A stretch of 64,000 nt of DNA from Bacillus sp. SD088 (GTDB lineage: Bacteria > Bacillota > Bacilli > Bacillales > Bacillaceae_C). The notes under the pieces are model-generated. The model did not search any database, had not been told where the DNA came from, and saw only the letters and a program-made list of their open reading frames with translations. The translations under genes were made by a program, and so were the position numbers. The stretch covers positions 1 through 64,000 of the forward strand of contig NZ_JADIJK010000007.1 of assembly GCF_017355205.1 (NCBI RefSeq). The letters run 5' to 3'. Position 1 is the first letter of the stretch; the number at the start of each line of letters is the position of its first letter. Below are positions 34,801 to 44,610 of the stretch, piece after piece.

Positions 34801-37065
34801 TTAATTTTGGTCATTTCGGATACCGATGTCTTTCATTAAAATTTTTCCTTTGGTGGTCCGATCAAAAATAAAACTGATCTTGTCGATCCGTTCGGGCACC
34901 AAATTGGTGTCGGCTTTGACAAAATCATTAATATTGAACGCAAAATTTTGAAAAATTGGTTCCTTAATCGTTTGGAAGAATCCTAACGGCCGCTTGGCAA
35001 GAACGCCTTCAAGCATGGGAAGGAGCGGAGAGAACTTGCTAAGTGGCAAATGACTTATGTTTCCATTTTTATCTTCAACGGAAATCGTTAAGTCGACCAA
35101 AGCGTCCGCGGCACTAACGTCTTGCTCGGTATCAAGGTTGGCAAGGGAAAAAACAATAGTGCTTGTGTCAGTTATATCAACCCCGGAATCTGGCAATATG
35201 ACTTTATAAGCAGGCGTGGAGGTAACTGATGTGTTATCCCATTCTAAGAAAACCGCGCTATACTGCTCATCTGACAGTTCCATTTTTACTTTGTCTTCTT
35301 TCCAAACCTTGAGGGAGTCCCCTTCCAAACGTCCGCCGGGCAACGTGGTTGTCCCTGGATCGGAATCTTCTTCATAATTAGTGACGGTCGTGGTTTTTCC
35401 GTCCCAATAATTGTTAATATACATTGTTTCGGGCAACCACTCCTTGGCATATCCCAGATCTTGAAATACCATCCGATATGAATTATTGTCCTTCAACGTA
35501 GCCTCCAAAAAGGATGATATCAATACTTCAGCAGCTTGAATCTGTTGTTCACCAGGAAGGATCTCTGAGTTATTGAACAACATGTTTCCTACACCAACAG
35601 CATCGGTTCCACCCCAAACCGTATTGAATTGTCCATGATTTGCACCGTAGATATATACATATGATTTGATATAATCACTATTTTCAGTAAAGCGTGTACG
35701 ATAATACTGATTTGCCCCAACGAACGAATTGACGTCCATGTCGTGGGAGCCATGTAGGGACAAATAGTTGATGTCTTGAAGCTTGATGGGTTGTCCTCCC
35801 GGTTGATACTGCATATCGGTACCCGCGATCGAGACAAGGGATTTTATATTAAAATGGTAATCAAATTTGATATTTGCATCCTCTGGGTATGTTGTCATTT
35901 GGTTGTAGGCGGCTGCCGTAGTGATGGCCTCACCACCACGGGAATGTCCTATCAGAGCAATATGCTGCATATCTACTTTGCCATGGAACAGATTTCCTTT
36001 AGAAGCATTCCATGTTTCCCACGTTTTTAAATGTTGGAGCAACAACCAACCTCTTGCACGGTTTTCACCTTCTAATCCATCTAAAATAAATAGATCATCG
36101 TATGGAGAAATATTTAAAAAATTCTCATCGATCGAAGCCATGATAAATCCACGACTTGCCAGTAATTTTCCCAAATAGGCATATCCGGGATCAGAGAATT
36201 CAGTTGCAAGATGATTACCATGTACAACGAGTACAAGCGGGAAGGGACCATCACCTTCAGGATACCAAACCGAGCCATTCAGCGGCATCGCTTCTGGACC
36301 AAAACCGAAGGTGTTTGTACGTCTGGAAGACCAATTGTCCACAAATGCCGAGCCATCCACAGGCTCTGTCGTCAAGTGTCCTTGGGAATCAAGATCTTTG
36401 CGATACGTTGGATCGCTTATATAGGTAATTGATCTTACACGAAATGGTCCAGGGTCAGCCGGATTGGCCACGGAGCTTGAGTAATTGTTCGTAGTCTTAA
36501 CGGTTTGTAAAGGATTCTGAACTACCAAGTTAGCAAAACCTTCACTAGTGAGCCAATATCCCAATACACAAATGAAAATGCACACCGCTGCAACTCCCGT
36601 GCTTGCCGTTACTTTTACCCACCTTGAAGTTTCGCGATAGGAACTCTTTATAAATCTATAAACTAAGGCTCCAAGCAGGGAAAAGGAGATGATGATGCAA
36701 AAAAGGACAGATAACAATAACGGCAAGGGGCCCAAAAAACTGAAATACAGCAAACAAATGGAGGCCAGTAGAAACCAAACATACCGAGAAGGCATTTTTT
36801 TAGCCCAATGCAACCCGCTAGCAATAAGACCCGTGATTCCCAGAATGGCTAGCAGAGATAATACTGTACCTACAAAGTAGTCCTGAAACCCTCGCGACCC
36901 AAGATAATAGGAAGCTTGCACTAAACAAATGAACAACGTAACAAGTGACACTCCGAAAATAGCTCCTTTCCATCCGGGGGGAAGAGGAGAGATGCCTGGA
37001 AGAGGAATCTTGGGTAGCAGACTTCTGTGTACTTTCTTTTGATTCTTTGAACTAATGTTAAACAT
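34801..37065 (-). CDS. large membrane-anchored alpha/beta hydrolase
   Basis: This 754-residue protein starts with about five to six membrane segments (residues 30-200) followed by a long exported alpha/beta hydrolase domain with oxyanion/His motif VLVVHGNH, nucleophile elbow GHSRGGE and a later GANHGQF with the likely catalytic histidine. The last ~150 residues may form a beta-rich module. The start at 37065 is preferred because AAAGGCGG sits 7 bases upstream; the longer TTG frame from 37134 has no such site. Chlorophyllase-like esterases share the GHSRGGE elbow. Substrate unknown. Confidence 0.75.
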   Translation of the reverse strand: MFNISSKNQKKVHRSLLPKIPLPGISPLPPGWKGAIFGVSLVTLFICLVQASYYLGSRGFQDYFVGTVLSLLAILGITGLIASGLHWAKKMPSRYVWFLLASICLLYFSFLGPLPLLLSVLFCIIISFSLLGALVYRFIKSSYRETSRWVKVTASTGVAAVCIFICVLGYWLTSEGFANLVVQNPLQTVKTTNNYSSSVANPADPGPFRVRSITYISDPTYRKDLDSQGHLTTEPVDGSAFVDNWSSRRTNTFGFGPEAMPLNGSVWYPEGDGPFPLVLVVHGNHLATEFSDPGYAYLGKLLASRGFIMASIDENFLNISPYDDLFILDGLEGENRARGWLLLQHLKTWETWNASKGNLFHGKVDMQHIALIGHSRGGEAITTAAAYNQMTTYPEDANIKFDYHFNIKSLVSIAGTDMQYQPGGQPIKLQDINYLSLHGSHDMDVNSFVGANQYYRTRFTENSDYIKSYVYIYGANHGQFNTVWGGTDAVGVGNMLFNNSEILPGEQQIQAAEVLISSFLEATLKDNNSYRMVFQDLGYAKEWLPETMYINNYWDGKTTTVTNYEEDSDPGTTTLPGGRLEGDSLKVWKEDKVKMELSDEQYSAVFLEWDNTSVTSTPAYKVILPDSGVDITDTSTIVFSLANLDTEQDVSAADALVDLTISVEDKNGNISHLPLSKFSPLLPMLEGVLAKRPLGFFQTIKEPIFQNFAFNINDFVKADTNLVPERIDKISFIFDRTTKGKILMKDIGIRNDQN

Positions 37066-37311
37066 GAATGTACCGCCTTTCGAGTTACCGCCAATCCGCT
37101 TACGGATGACCTTTACGCTAGATAAATCAATCAATGCTAAAAATACTGAACAGTTCTTCTTCGAATTGCATAGCGTGTGAAACTAAGTGATATGTATCGA
37201 CCCAATCTCAAGATGATTGCTTTAGAAGCACCTCCTAAAATCTGTAATTAGTGAACAAAGAGTCCGTGTTTTGGTTAAAATTAGACATAGATCGCAAAGG
37301 TAGCTATTGTT

Positions 37312-37360
37312 CATTATTCAGTACTGTATGAAAAATAATAGCATGAAGTACTGAATAATG
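37312..37360. repeat. perfect inverted repeat in divergent intergenic region
   Basis: CATTATTCAGTACT (37312-37325) and AGTACTGAATAATG (37347-37360) are exact 14-bp complements with a 21-nt loop. It lies between two divergent genes, so it could be an operator or a remnant of a mobile repeat. No other feature is seen in 37066-37545. Confidence 0.5.
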
Positions 37361-37560
37361 CAAGATAGTGAATTAAAAACTATTCTACATCGGTATTTAT
37401 AAGAGTCCATCAAATGAGGACAGCAAATGGCCTTTTTGTTCAAAAACCAAAGTATTTGCAACCTTCATATATTCTTAACTATTCTTTACTCTCAATTCAT
37501 AAACGATAAATATTATTCAATTATACTGAGAAAGAATAAGAATATGGGAGGAGAATTTAC

Positions 37561-39213
37561 TTGAAATTCAAAACTAGTATATTATTAAGTTCAGTTTTAG
37601 CTCTGTCTATTGGTGCAGCCCAACCTATTTTTGCGGCAGAGATCCCGCCGTCAGTCATTACTTCCACTGTCACGGAGAACCCTCATAACAGCATGACACT
37701 CGCTTGGGAAACGCATGATCAGGAGGTTACAAAGGCGGTTGCGCAAATCGTTGAGAAATCAGATCCTAAAGGGTTCAAATCTAAGAACAAATTAGTTTTC
37801 TCTAGTAGTGATATCACCTTCAAAAATGAACGTGCTTATAGTAAAGTTACTGCTGGCTCTCTTGACGAAAATACTAAATACCGCTACCGCGTAGGAGATG
37901 GTTCAGAAAAAGGATGGAGTGAGGAGGGCCAGTTTAAGACTGCTAGTACAGAAGAGAATTTTTCCTTTCTTTATATCTCAGATACCCAATTTGACACCGC
38001 AGCAGGTGATGGGAAGAAAACAGAACAGATGTTAAAGAATGCGACAAAACAATTAAAGGATAAGGTTGATTTCACTTATCTAGCAGGAGATTTTACAAAT
38101 ACAGCAAATAATCCAGATCAATGGGATACATTCTTTGATGTTTCACATAATCTTTATCAGGATACATTTATGGTTCCTGTCATTGGTAATCATGATAGTG
38201 CCAGTGGACTTTACTTAGATAATTATTTTCCTTCACCAGAGAGCGGAAAGCAAAATACAGATCTTGAGCTACCTTATGTTTATTCATTCGATTATGGATC
38301 TGCTCACTTTGCATCATTAAATACGGAAAATATAAAAGATGAAGAGATTGATCAGCAAATTAATTGGTTACGAGAAGATATGCAGGCTAGTGACAAGCAA
38401 TGGAAAATTGTCTTATTCCATAAAGGGATTTATTCTGGGGCGAGCCACATTACCGACTCAGGTATTATCAAACTTCGCACTGCCCTTTCACCAGTATTGG
38501 ATGAATTAAAGATTGATGTTGTCCTCTCTGGTCATGATCATGTATACAGCCGCGGTTTTGTAAATGGTGATGGTACTAAGGAAAAGGCTGAGCTAGTTCA
38601 TCCGGCCGATCCTTTAACCGTTTTTGCACCTGATGCACCGTTATATTACACAATCGCTTCTGGCGGTTTAAAATTTTATAATCCTAAAAATTATTCCGTC
38701 ACAGCTGGTGATCCGCTTATTCCTAACTATGATTTCCTTGATATAAAAAATACAAATGTAGAAGATGAAGCTTCCCCAGAGGGAAATAAGATGACATATA
38801 GTCAAGTCACGGTAACTGATGAGAAAATTACCTTTAATACATCCTATACAACTACGAAGACAAATGAAAACAAGCATCTTGAAACGTTCTCGATTGTTAA
38901 AGAAAAGCAAGATGAAGAATGGTCTGCAGACAAAGTATATGTAGCAGGGGATCGTGTTAACTATAAAGGTAAGACGTATGAGGCGAAATGGTGGACCAGA
39001 GGGGAAAAGCCTTCTGATTCTGGCGAATGGGATGTCTGGAAGGAAATTAAGCATGAAGACCCTAATCATATTTCAGACTGGCAATCATCGAAGGTATATG
39101 TAGCAGGAGATAAGGTATATGATAACGGTATTCTTTATGAAGCAAAATGGTGGACGCGTGGTGAAAAACCTTCTGATTCTGGCGAGTGGGATGTTTGGAA
39201 AAAGCTAGACTAA
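37561..39213 (+). CDS. secreted metallophosphoesterase with two CBM5/12-type modules
   Basis: This 550-residue exported enzyme has a signal peptide (MKFKTSILLSSVLALSIGAA, cleavage near AAE), a fibronectin-like purple acid phosphatase N-domain (about 30-125), and a calcineurin-like phosphoesterase domain with YISDTQ, AGDFTN, GNHDS, FHKG and SGHDHVYSRG. Two near-identical carbohydrate-binding modules at the C-terminus (about 455-499 and 508-550) each end TYEAKWWTRGEKPSDSGEWD-like, as in chitin-binding CBM5/12. The start is TTG at 37561 after GGGAGGAG. It likely frees phosphate from polymers while bound to a polysaccharide. Confidence 0.85.
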   Translation: MKFKTSILLSSVLALSIGAAQPIFAAEIPPSVITSTVTENPHNSMTLAWETHDQEVTKAVAQIVEKSDPKGFKSKNKLVFSSSDITFKNERAYSKVTAGSLDENTKYRYRVGDGSEKGWSEEGQFKTASTEENFSFLYISDTQFDTAAGDGKKTEQMLKNATKQLKDKVDFTYLAGDFTNTANNPDQWDTFFDVSHNLYQDTFMVPVIGNHDSASGLYLDNYFPSPESGKQNTDLELPYVYSFDYGSAHFASLNTENIKDEEIDQQINWLREDMQASDKQWKIVLFHKGIYSGASHITDSGIIKLRTALSPVLDELKIDVVLSGHDHVYSRGFVNGDGTKEKAELVHPADPLTVFAPDAPLYYTIASGGLKFYNPKNYSVTAGDPLIPNYDFLDIKNTNVEDEASPEGNKMTYSQVTVTDEKITFNTSYTTTKTNENKHLETFSIVKEKQDEEWSADKVYVAGDRVNYKGKTYEAKWWTRGEKPSDSGEWDVWKEIKHEDPNHISDWQSSKVYVAGDKVYDNGILYEAKWWTRGEKPSDSGEWDVWKKLD

Positions 39214-39245
39214 CAGATGTTCTTGGAGGCTGAGGGCCTAGCTAG

Positions 39246-39659
39246 CCTCAACAAGCCAAAAAAGGAATCTCGCACAATCCGAATTCAGTCAAGCAGGATT
39301 TCGGTCAATTAGGTGTGTATGTCGAGAAATTTACCCAAGCTGTGCAAGACGGAAATATCAGCGAAATCTTGGCATTGTTGAAAAAAGATGCGATCTATTA
39401 TTCCGACGGTGGAGGAAAAGTTACAGCAGCTATTCGGCCGGTATACGGTGCTGAATACATTTCACGCTTTTTCCTAGGGGTTATAACTAAAATCCCTGAA
39501 GATTTTTCACTCAAGTTTGCAAAAGTAAATGGAAATCCAGGGATTGTCCTTTATTCGAGCGGGAAAGTCAAATACGTCCTTTCTTTTGAAATGAATGACG
39601 CAGAAATCGAGTCAATATACATGGTGGCCAACCCTGATAAATTAAGGCATATAAAATGA
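39246..39659 (+). pseudogene. ECF41-type sigma factor, C-terminal domain remnant
   Basis: An open frame with no good start reads AKKGISHNPNSVKQDFGQLG, YVEKFTQAVQDGNISEILAL, then LYSDGGGKV-type text (IYYSDGGGKVTAAIRPVYGA) and ends NPDKLRHIK. This is the SnoaL-like C-terminal extension of ECF41 (SigJ-like) sigma factors, where DGGGK and NPDKL are conserved. The sigma-2 and sigma-4 domains that bind polymerase and promoter are missing. A terminator follows at 39666-39691. Confidence 0.75.
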
Positions 39660-39665
39660 TTTCGA

Positions 39666-39695
39666 AAGGCAAAGACCGAGGTTTTTGCCTTGTTT
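39666..39695 (+). terminator. terminator after sigma-factor remnant
   Basis: AAGGCAAA (39666-39673) pairs with TTTGCCTT (39684-39691). Confidence 0.6.
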
Positions 39696-40024
39696 ATGGA
39701 TTGCTTAATGACAGGGTAGACGCTCCAGACTCCAAAGTATTTTTTCATCCTCTAATTAATAGAGTAAAGGAAGGGCTCAAAGCAAGGTAAAAGTGGGGAA
39801 AACATTAAGGTAGACTCAAGTTGAAAGAAAATTTGCTGTATCGTTACGAACGTATGATAGAAGGAAATAGTCTCAGTAACTGGAATATTTCAAGGTCCTT
39901 AAATAGAGTGGTCTATAGAAGAAGTCTTAAAGTTCAGTTATGCTTTGCGATCTACAGGAGCTCTGTTACTACGCCTTTAAATTTAATCAGTAAGGATATT
40001 ACTATAAAAAAGGTATATTAATTG

Positions 40025-40063
40025 CCCTGAATTTTCTACACCAAGGAGAAAATTCAGGGTTTT
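40025..40063 (+). terminator. isolated intrinsic terminator
   Basis: CCCTGAATTTTC (40025-40036) pairs with GAAAATTCAGGG (40048-40059) followed by TTTT. No convincing gene precedes it: the frame 39821-40021 has a TTG start, no clear ribosome binding site and unusual composition, so the terminator may mark a lost gene. The gap 39696-40024 otherwise shows nothing. Confidence 0.7.
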
Positions 40064-40185
40064 GTTATGCTGGGATACTCTGAAAATTAGCCCTTTTAAA
40101 GCCCCAAAACGAAGAAATACGCAAAATAAGGAATTAGAAAAAACAGATGTTTTGTTCTTATTTAATTAAACTTTATATTGCTAAA

Positions 40186-40656
40186 CTAACTGCTTTTCCT
40201 AATCGCTTTTTCAACAAGTGCTTGAAAGCCATAGATTATAACCGCTAAGGATACATTTATAATATACCACCCAGTATGTGTCATCTTTTTAAATTGGACA
40301 ATGCCAAACTTGTTTCCAATATAAGGCATAGGATAGGCGTTAACTAAATCCAATACCATATTCATGATTAGGTATTTGCGGAAATTCCCATACGTTAATT
40401 TAAATATCCACAGGGTTGCGACAAAATAAGGGCCTAAAATATATGTAAAATCGATTGGCCCTGGAGATATAGGATTATTCGTTTTCCACCATTTCTTCTT
40501 GTTACAGATGAGGCTAAATACGCTTAAGAATAAATTGATAAAACTTGCAACAGGCAAGAACCTTAAAATATTTCTTTTCCCCATAAAAGGGACCGTCAGC
40601 CAGGGCAAAATTAATGTTGCGAGCGAAAATGCAATTTTCTTATTAAATTTAACCAT
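40186..40656 (-). CDS. CBO0543-like membrane protein, function unknown
   Basis: This 156-residue protein has about four to five membrane segments with WWKTNNPISPGPIDFTYILGP in a loop. The pattern fits the CBO0543 family of small uncharacterised membrane proteins of spore formers. A site like AGGAGGAGC lies upstream of the ATG. The neighbour is a YqjF-like gene on the same strand 46 bp away, so the two may be co-transcribed. Confidence 0.65.
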   Translation of the reverse strand: MVKFNKKIAFSLATLILPWLTVPFMGKRNILRFLPVASFINLFLSVFSLICNKKKWWKTNNPISPGPIDFTYILGPYFVATLWIFKLTYGNFRKYLIMNMVLDLVNAYPMPYIGNKFGIVQFKKMTHTGWYIINVSLAVIIYGFQALVEKAIRKSS

Positions 40657-40702
40657 TAACTCAAGCTCCTCCTAAAAAATTAATTTCTTTAAACGAACCT
40701 CG

Positions 40703-41449
40703 TTAAATCCGTATTTTCTTTATATTCCACATCAGTGAATCAACACCGGTTGAAAAATGAGCGATCGGTTTTCCTTCAGCAAGGTCAAATTGATAAGGAG
40801 TAAAAAGGGTATTTTTATCTACTTCGATCTTTGCTTTTTGCAATGGCCAAGGTCGATGGTGTATTTCACCGCAATAGATATTGCCTCCGTTACTCGAACT
40901 ATATAAACAATATCGCTCAGTGAGCCAATGATCCAGTGTTCCTTGCTTTGGATAATAAACTTCTGATACAGGAATGTATTTGCCCTTAAAAGATACAGGA
41001 GGATCGTTGTTTCCTTTACGAATACTATGGCAATGAAAGGTTTGTCCTACTTTGCGAAAAGAAAGCTTCGCCGGATGATAGGGTAAATGATACCAGTTTT
41101 TTGCTATCTTTAAGGACGCCCAGTTCTCCACATCAATAGACATAAAATAAATGCCAGGTTTGCCATTATATTTAACATATGTCCTTACATTGATTTCTGG
41201 AAATTTAGGTGTAAGGGAAACATTTGAAAATCCAAGGGGGTAAATCCCCTCTATCACGAATAAAATGAGGCCTAACCATGCGGATCCTTGGAAGGTGTCA
41301 ATTTGTAAGGAGGAGGGGATATGTGGACGTAGCTTTTCCGGTGAAACAGGCCAATGCAAAAACAATAGATTTCTCCATGCTTGTCGCATAATCCACTTTT
41401 TCGAAGGGAATGGGAAAGGACGATGATTGCTATCATTTAATAAGTCCAT
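40703..41449 (-). CDS. YqjF family (DUF2071) protein
   Basis: This 248-residue protein carries the DUF2071/YqjF patterns WRNLLFLHWPVSPEKLRPHIP (about residues 22-42), GSAWLGLILF and VNVRTYVKYNGKPGIYFMS-like text. The start at 41449 is favoured because GGAGG lies 7 bases upstream and the longer frame begins upstream of this site. The family is widespread but uncharacterised. Confidence 0.82.
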   Translation of the reverse strand: MDLLNDSNHRPFPFPSKKWIMRQAWRNLLFLHWPVSPEKLRPHIPSSLQIDTFQGSAWLGLILFVIEGIYPLGFSNVSLTPKFPEINVRTYVKYNGKPGIYFMSIDVENWASLKIAKNWYHLPYHPAKLSFRKVGQTFHCHSIRKGNNDPPVSFKGKYIPVSEVYYPKQGTLDHWLTERYCLYSSSNGGNIYCGEIHHRPWPLQKAKIEVDKNTLFTPYQFDLAEGKPIAHFSTGVDSLMWNIKKIRI

Positions 41450-41666
41450 TAAATGACCTCCTTCTTCCAAGAAAATGACTCCTAAAGTTAACGAAAATTA
41501 AGCATAAAGTAAAATAATAACTAAAATTAAAAGATCTCTTGTAGTCTTTCCGTAAAGAAAAGTTTAATACCTGCTCTTTTTTCACGATGTAGAATATTTA
41601 AATGCTTCTCTTTGGGCAATAATGGTTAAATGACTGCTTAATTTATACCATATTGGAGAAGTGATT

Positions 41667-43070
41667 ATGGCAAACTTTCTATATTATGTGTCTTTTGTGA
41701 TGATTTCCCTATTATTTGTCCTTATTTTATTCATACTTATTGGTTGGCGCTGGATCATGAAGCGAATGGTTAAACAAATGGGAAAAATAATTCTAACCGA
41801 TAGTTATCAAGAAAATATTATCGAGTTACTACCGGGGCTGCGACATATGGGTATTCAAAATATATTGGAAAATAGTCTACGTACAGAAACAGGCGATGTT
41901 CTCCATCGACCGCTTGGTTCTTCAAAGAAGTGGCCAAATTTAGATATGCTCACGTTTATCCCTGCTCAAACATCACCATTCCCTTTAGATGGAGAGGAAG
42001 AAGTAGATGTTGCCGTTACCATTGGACCAAAAGCGAAAAAACCGATGAAAATAAAGATTCCACTGATCATTAGTGGTATGGCCTATGGTGTCGCACTAAG
42101 CGAGGAAGTGAGACTTTCTTTGGCAGGAGCAGCAAAAAATGTAGGCACTGCTATCAATTCTGGTGAAGGCGGAGTATTGCCTGAGGAATTAGATACCGCC
42201 GGAAAATATATTTTGCAGTTTGCTAAAACAGAATGGTCAAAGGAAGAAAAACTTCTTAAACGAGCTGATATGATTGAGGTTAAATTGGGGCAGGGCGCCT
42301 TATTGGGAACAGGAGGAAAAATTTCACCTGAAAATTTAACCGGACGTGCTCGTAAGATAATGGGATTAAAGGAAGATGAGGATGCTGTCATTTATGATAA
42401 TTTTTATGAAGATCAAACACTAGATGATTTGAAAGAACTTGTTGATGAGCTTCGAACCTTAACAGGGGGAATTCCAATCGGAGCGAAAATTGGTGCAGGT
42501 GGAAAGATTGAAGAAGATATTGATCATTTAATTTACATGGGAGTTGATTATATTGCAATTGATGGGGGACAAGCCGCAACCCATGGAGCCCCACCAATTT
42601 TATCTGATGATTTTGGGATTCCGACATTACATGCGGTTTTCCGGGCAGCCAATCATCTAAAAAAAAGAAAAGTGAAGGAACAAATTAGTTTAATTGTATC
42701 GGGAGGATTATTTGTACCGGGACACTTTTTAAAAATACTTGCATTAGGTGCGGATGCTGTCTATCTAGGTTCAACCATTTTATTTACAGTTGCACATTCT
42801 CAATCTCTGAATGCCCTACCTTTTGAACCACCTACACAAGTTGTTTGGAATGAAGGGAAATTCAAGAATCAATTTAAGATCGACGAAGGTACGCAATCAG
42901 CAGAAAAATTCCTAACAGCAAGTATTGAAGAAATGAAAATGGCATTAAGAGCGATGGGAAAACGTTCTTTAAAAGAGTTATCAAAAAAAGACTTAGTATC
43001 CTACGACGAATTAACTGCTAAAATGCTTAGTGTTCCATTTTCATTTGAAGCTTGGAAAGACACAAAGTAA
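41667..43070 (+). CDS. FMN-binding glutamate synthase family protein
   Basis: This 467-residue protein has one N-terminal membrane segment (about residues 3-28) and a GltB-like FMN-binding TIM barrel with IGAKIGAGGKIEEDIDHL, DYIAIDGGQAATHGAP and ALGADAVYLGST. It lacks the amidotransferase and alpha-helical domains of full glutamate synthase, as do other stand-alone members. The ATG at 41667 is chosen over the GTG at 41661 because GGAG is 8 bases upstream of the former and 2 of the latter. The reaction is unknown. Confidence 0.85.
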   Translation: MANFLYYVSFVMISLLFVLILFILIGWRWIMKRMVKQMGKIILTDSYQENIIELLPGLRHMGIQNILENSLRTETGDVLHRPLGSSKKWPNLDMLTFIPAQTSPFPLDGEEEVDVAVTIGPKAKKPMKIKIPLIISGMAYGVALSEEVRLSLAGAAKNVGTAINSGEGGVLPEELDTAGKYILQFAKTEWSKEEKLLKRADMIEVKLGQGALLGTGGKISPENLTGRARKIMGLKEDEDAVIYDNFYEDQTLDDLKELVDELRTLTGGIPIGAKIGAGGKIEEDIDHLIYMGVDYIAIDGGQAATHGAPPILSDDFGIPTLHAVFRAANHLKKRKVKEQISLIVSGGLFVPGHFLKILALGADAVYLGSTILFTVAHSQSLNALPFEPPTQVVWNEGKFKNQFKIDEGTQSAEKFLTASIEEMKMALRAMGKRSLKELSKKDLVSYDELTAKMLSVPFSFEAWKDTK

Positions 43071-43207
43071 AATGTTCATCAGTGGGATTCCTTTTTACCC
43101 GCAGATTGTGCTTAACGAAGCAGCTTCGTTGAAGAAGAAAAAGGTTCAGTTTCTCTATAAATTATGATAGGGTGAATTTAATTCGTATTATTTAGAGGTG
43201 AGTTTAG

Positions 43208-43912
43208 TTGAGTAGAGTTGAGCATAGTACAAAATTAGATTTGGAACGGATTGTTTTTATTGGAAGAACCTTTGAAGAGTATGTAGACATGTTTTCACTT
43301 TCAATAGAAAATCTTAAAGGGAAAAGAATACTCGATTGTCCAGCAGGAGCTTGTTCGTTTACTCCTGTTGGCAACAAACAAGGCCTAGATATAACAGCTG
43401 CTGATATTGCCTATTACCATTCAAAGGAAGATCTACATAATAAGGGTCTTAAGGATATTGAACACGCTATGGAACTTATGGAAAAAGCACAAAACAATTA
43501 TATTTGGGATTATTTTATAAATATTGGAGGTCTTAGAAAACATCGTTTGAGCGCCTTGGAAAATTGTACTAACGATATGAGAGAATCGAGTAAACGATAC
43601 GTCCCCGCCACTTTGCCTTCTTTACCATTTAAGGATGAAGAATTTGATATTGTTCTTTCTGCACATTTTCTATTTATGTATTCTGACCGATTAGATTACC
43701 AATTTCATGTAAAAACGCTAAATGAGTTATTGAGAGTTACGAAAGAGGAAATTCGTATTTTCCCTTTAGATGATTTGGAAGGAAAACGATATGAGCAATT
43801 AGATAAATTAATACATGATCTTGCTGCTAATGGATACACGGTGGAAGAAGTAAAAGTACCATATGAATTTCAGGCGAATGCTAACTCTATGTTAAAAATA
43901 AAAAAAGAGTAG
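43208..43912 (+). CDS. SAM-dependent methyltransferase-like protein
   Basis: This 234-residue protein has a class I methyltransferase motif I RILDCPAGACSF (about residues 38-49), followed by a motif LPFKDEEFDIVLSAHFLF (about 140-157) that resembles the post-motif II strand. The glycine-rich loop is altered (CPAGAC), as in a group of small uncharacterised Bacillus methyltransferases. The start is TTG at 43208 preceded by AGAGGTG. The substrate is unknown. Confidence 0.7.
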   Translation: MSRVEHSTKLDLERIVFIGRTFEEYVDMFSLSIENLKGKRILDCPAGACSFTPVGNKQGLDITAADIAYYHSKEDLHNKGLKDIEHAMELMEKAQNNYIWDYFINIGGLRKHRLSALENCTNDMRESSKRYVPATLPSLPFKDEEFDIVLSAHFLFMYSDRLDYQFHVKTLNELLRVTKEEIRIFPLDDLEGKRYEQLDKLIHDLAANGYTVEEVKVPYEFQANANSMLKIKKE

Positions 43913-44142
43913 CCACCGGGGCAACTGGCAAAGTTGTCTCTTGCTTTTTGGGTTAGTATTCCACCGAACGATGGCAAGACTCATCCACGATGCCTTATTC
44001 AGAGGGGGCTAACAAAAGGTGATGAAAATTTTAGCCACTTTTCCCATAACTCTAGCAACTGATAAATACCGGATTATTCGATTACTATTTTAGGATCAAA
44101 CGCTTTTTTGTAATAACGGTTGAATACACGATTCAAAATGGT

Positions 44143-44170
44143 TTGACTTTTAATAAAATGCTGATATAAT
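44143..44170 (+). promoter_or_regulatory. erm: promoter of erm leader
   Basis: TTGACT (44143-44148), 16-bp spacer, TATAAT (44165-44170). The gap 43913-44142 before it holds only weak inverted repeats. Confidence 0.75.
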
Positions 44171-44195
44171 GTAACATGTAATTTTACATTAATTT

Positions 44196-44258
44196 AAGGA
44201 GGATTATTAAAAAATGCCACATACAAATAGACTTCGTTTCCCAACTTTGAATCAGTAA
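44196..44258 (+). CDS. Erm(D)-type leader peptide
   Basis: AAGGAGGA (44196-44203) precedes ATG 44214 of a 14-codon frame MPHTNRLRFPTLNQ ending TAA at 44258. The core RLRFPTLNQ is the hallmark of ermD/ermK leader peptides (MTHSMRLRFPTLNQ), where ribosomes stalled by macrolides at the RLR motif control downstream expression. The match is strong in both position and sequence. Confidence 0.88.
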
Positions 44259-44274
44259 TTGAATACTTTCAAAG

Positions 44275-44393
44275 GCTCTGCTTGTGCATGCAGAGTAAAC
44301 GGGATTAGTCTGTTCTTTTTTAATAATCTTCATTTCATATTATTTATTATAAATGCATGTAATTTGACCTTAATGAGCGTGTTCAAAGCAGAG
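44275..44393 (+). promoter_or_regulatory. alternative pairing segments of erm attenuator
   Basis: CTCTGCTT (44276-44283) can pair locally with GCAGAG (about 44290-44295) or distally with AAGCAGAG (about 44386-44393). Such mutually exclusive pairings are the basis of macrolide-sensing attenuators. Exact folds need RNA modelling. Confidence 0.5.
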
Positions 44394-44502
44394 TCATTTT
44401 TACTGGACTTTTTGAACAATCTCTAATGGGGAAGTTATCGTGTGGAATTCTTATACTATCTTTGAGGAACGAACAATGATAGTAAACGATATGTAATGTT
44501 TA

Positions 44503-44533
44503 GAAAGGCGGATTGTTCTGCCTTTCTTTATTT
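44503..44533 (+). terminator. erm leader terminator 1
   Basis: GAAAGGC (44503-44509) pairs with GCCTTTC (44520-44526), followed by TTTATTTA. It lies between leader peptide and methyltransferase gene. Confidence 0.65.
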
Positions 44534-44610
44534 ATGTCAAAAATATCTTTGCTAAAGGCTGCAAATTTGCTTTTAACTGAATAAGGATGGGTCTACTTCC
44601 CTTTACTTTG

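Noticed and set aside
39821-40021. 66-codon open frame with TTG start before an isolated terminator
   Set aside because: No clear ribosome binding site and protein composition looks out of frame; only the terminator is kept as a feature.
43114-43130. Hairpin AACGAAGC/GCTTCGTT after the glutamate synthase-like gene
   Set aside because: Short stem with one-base loop and no T-run; too weak to call a terminator.
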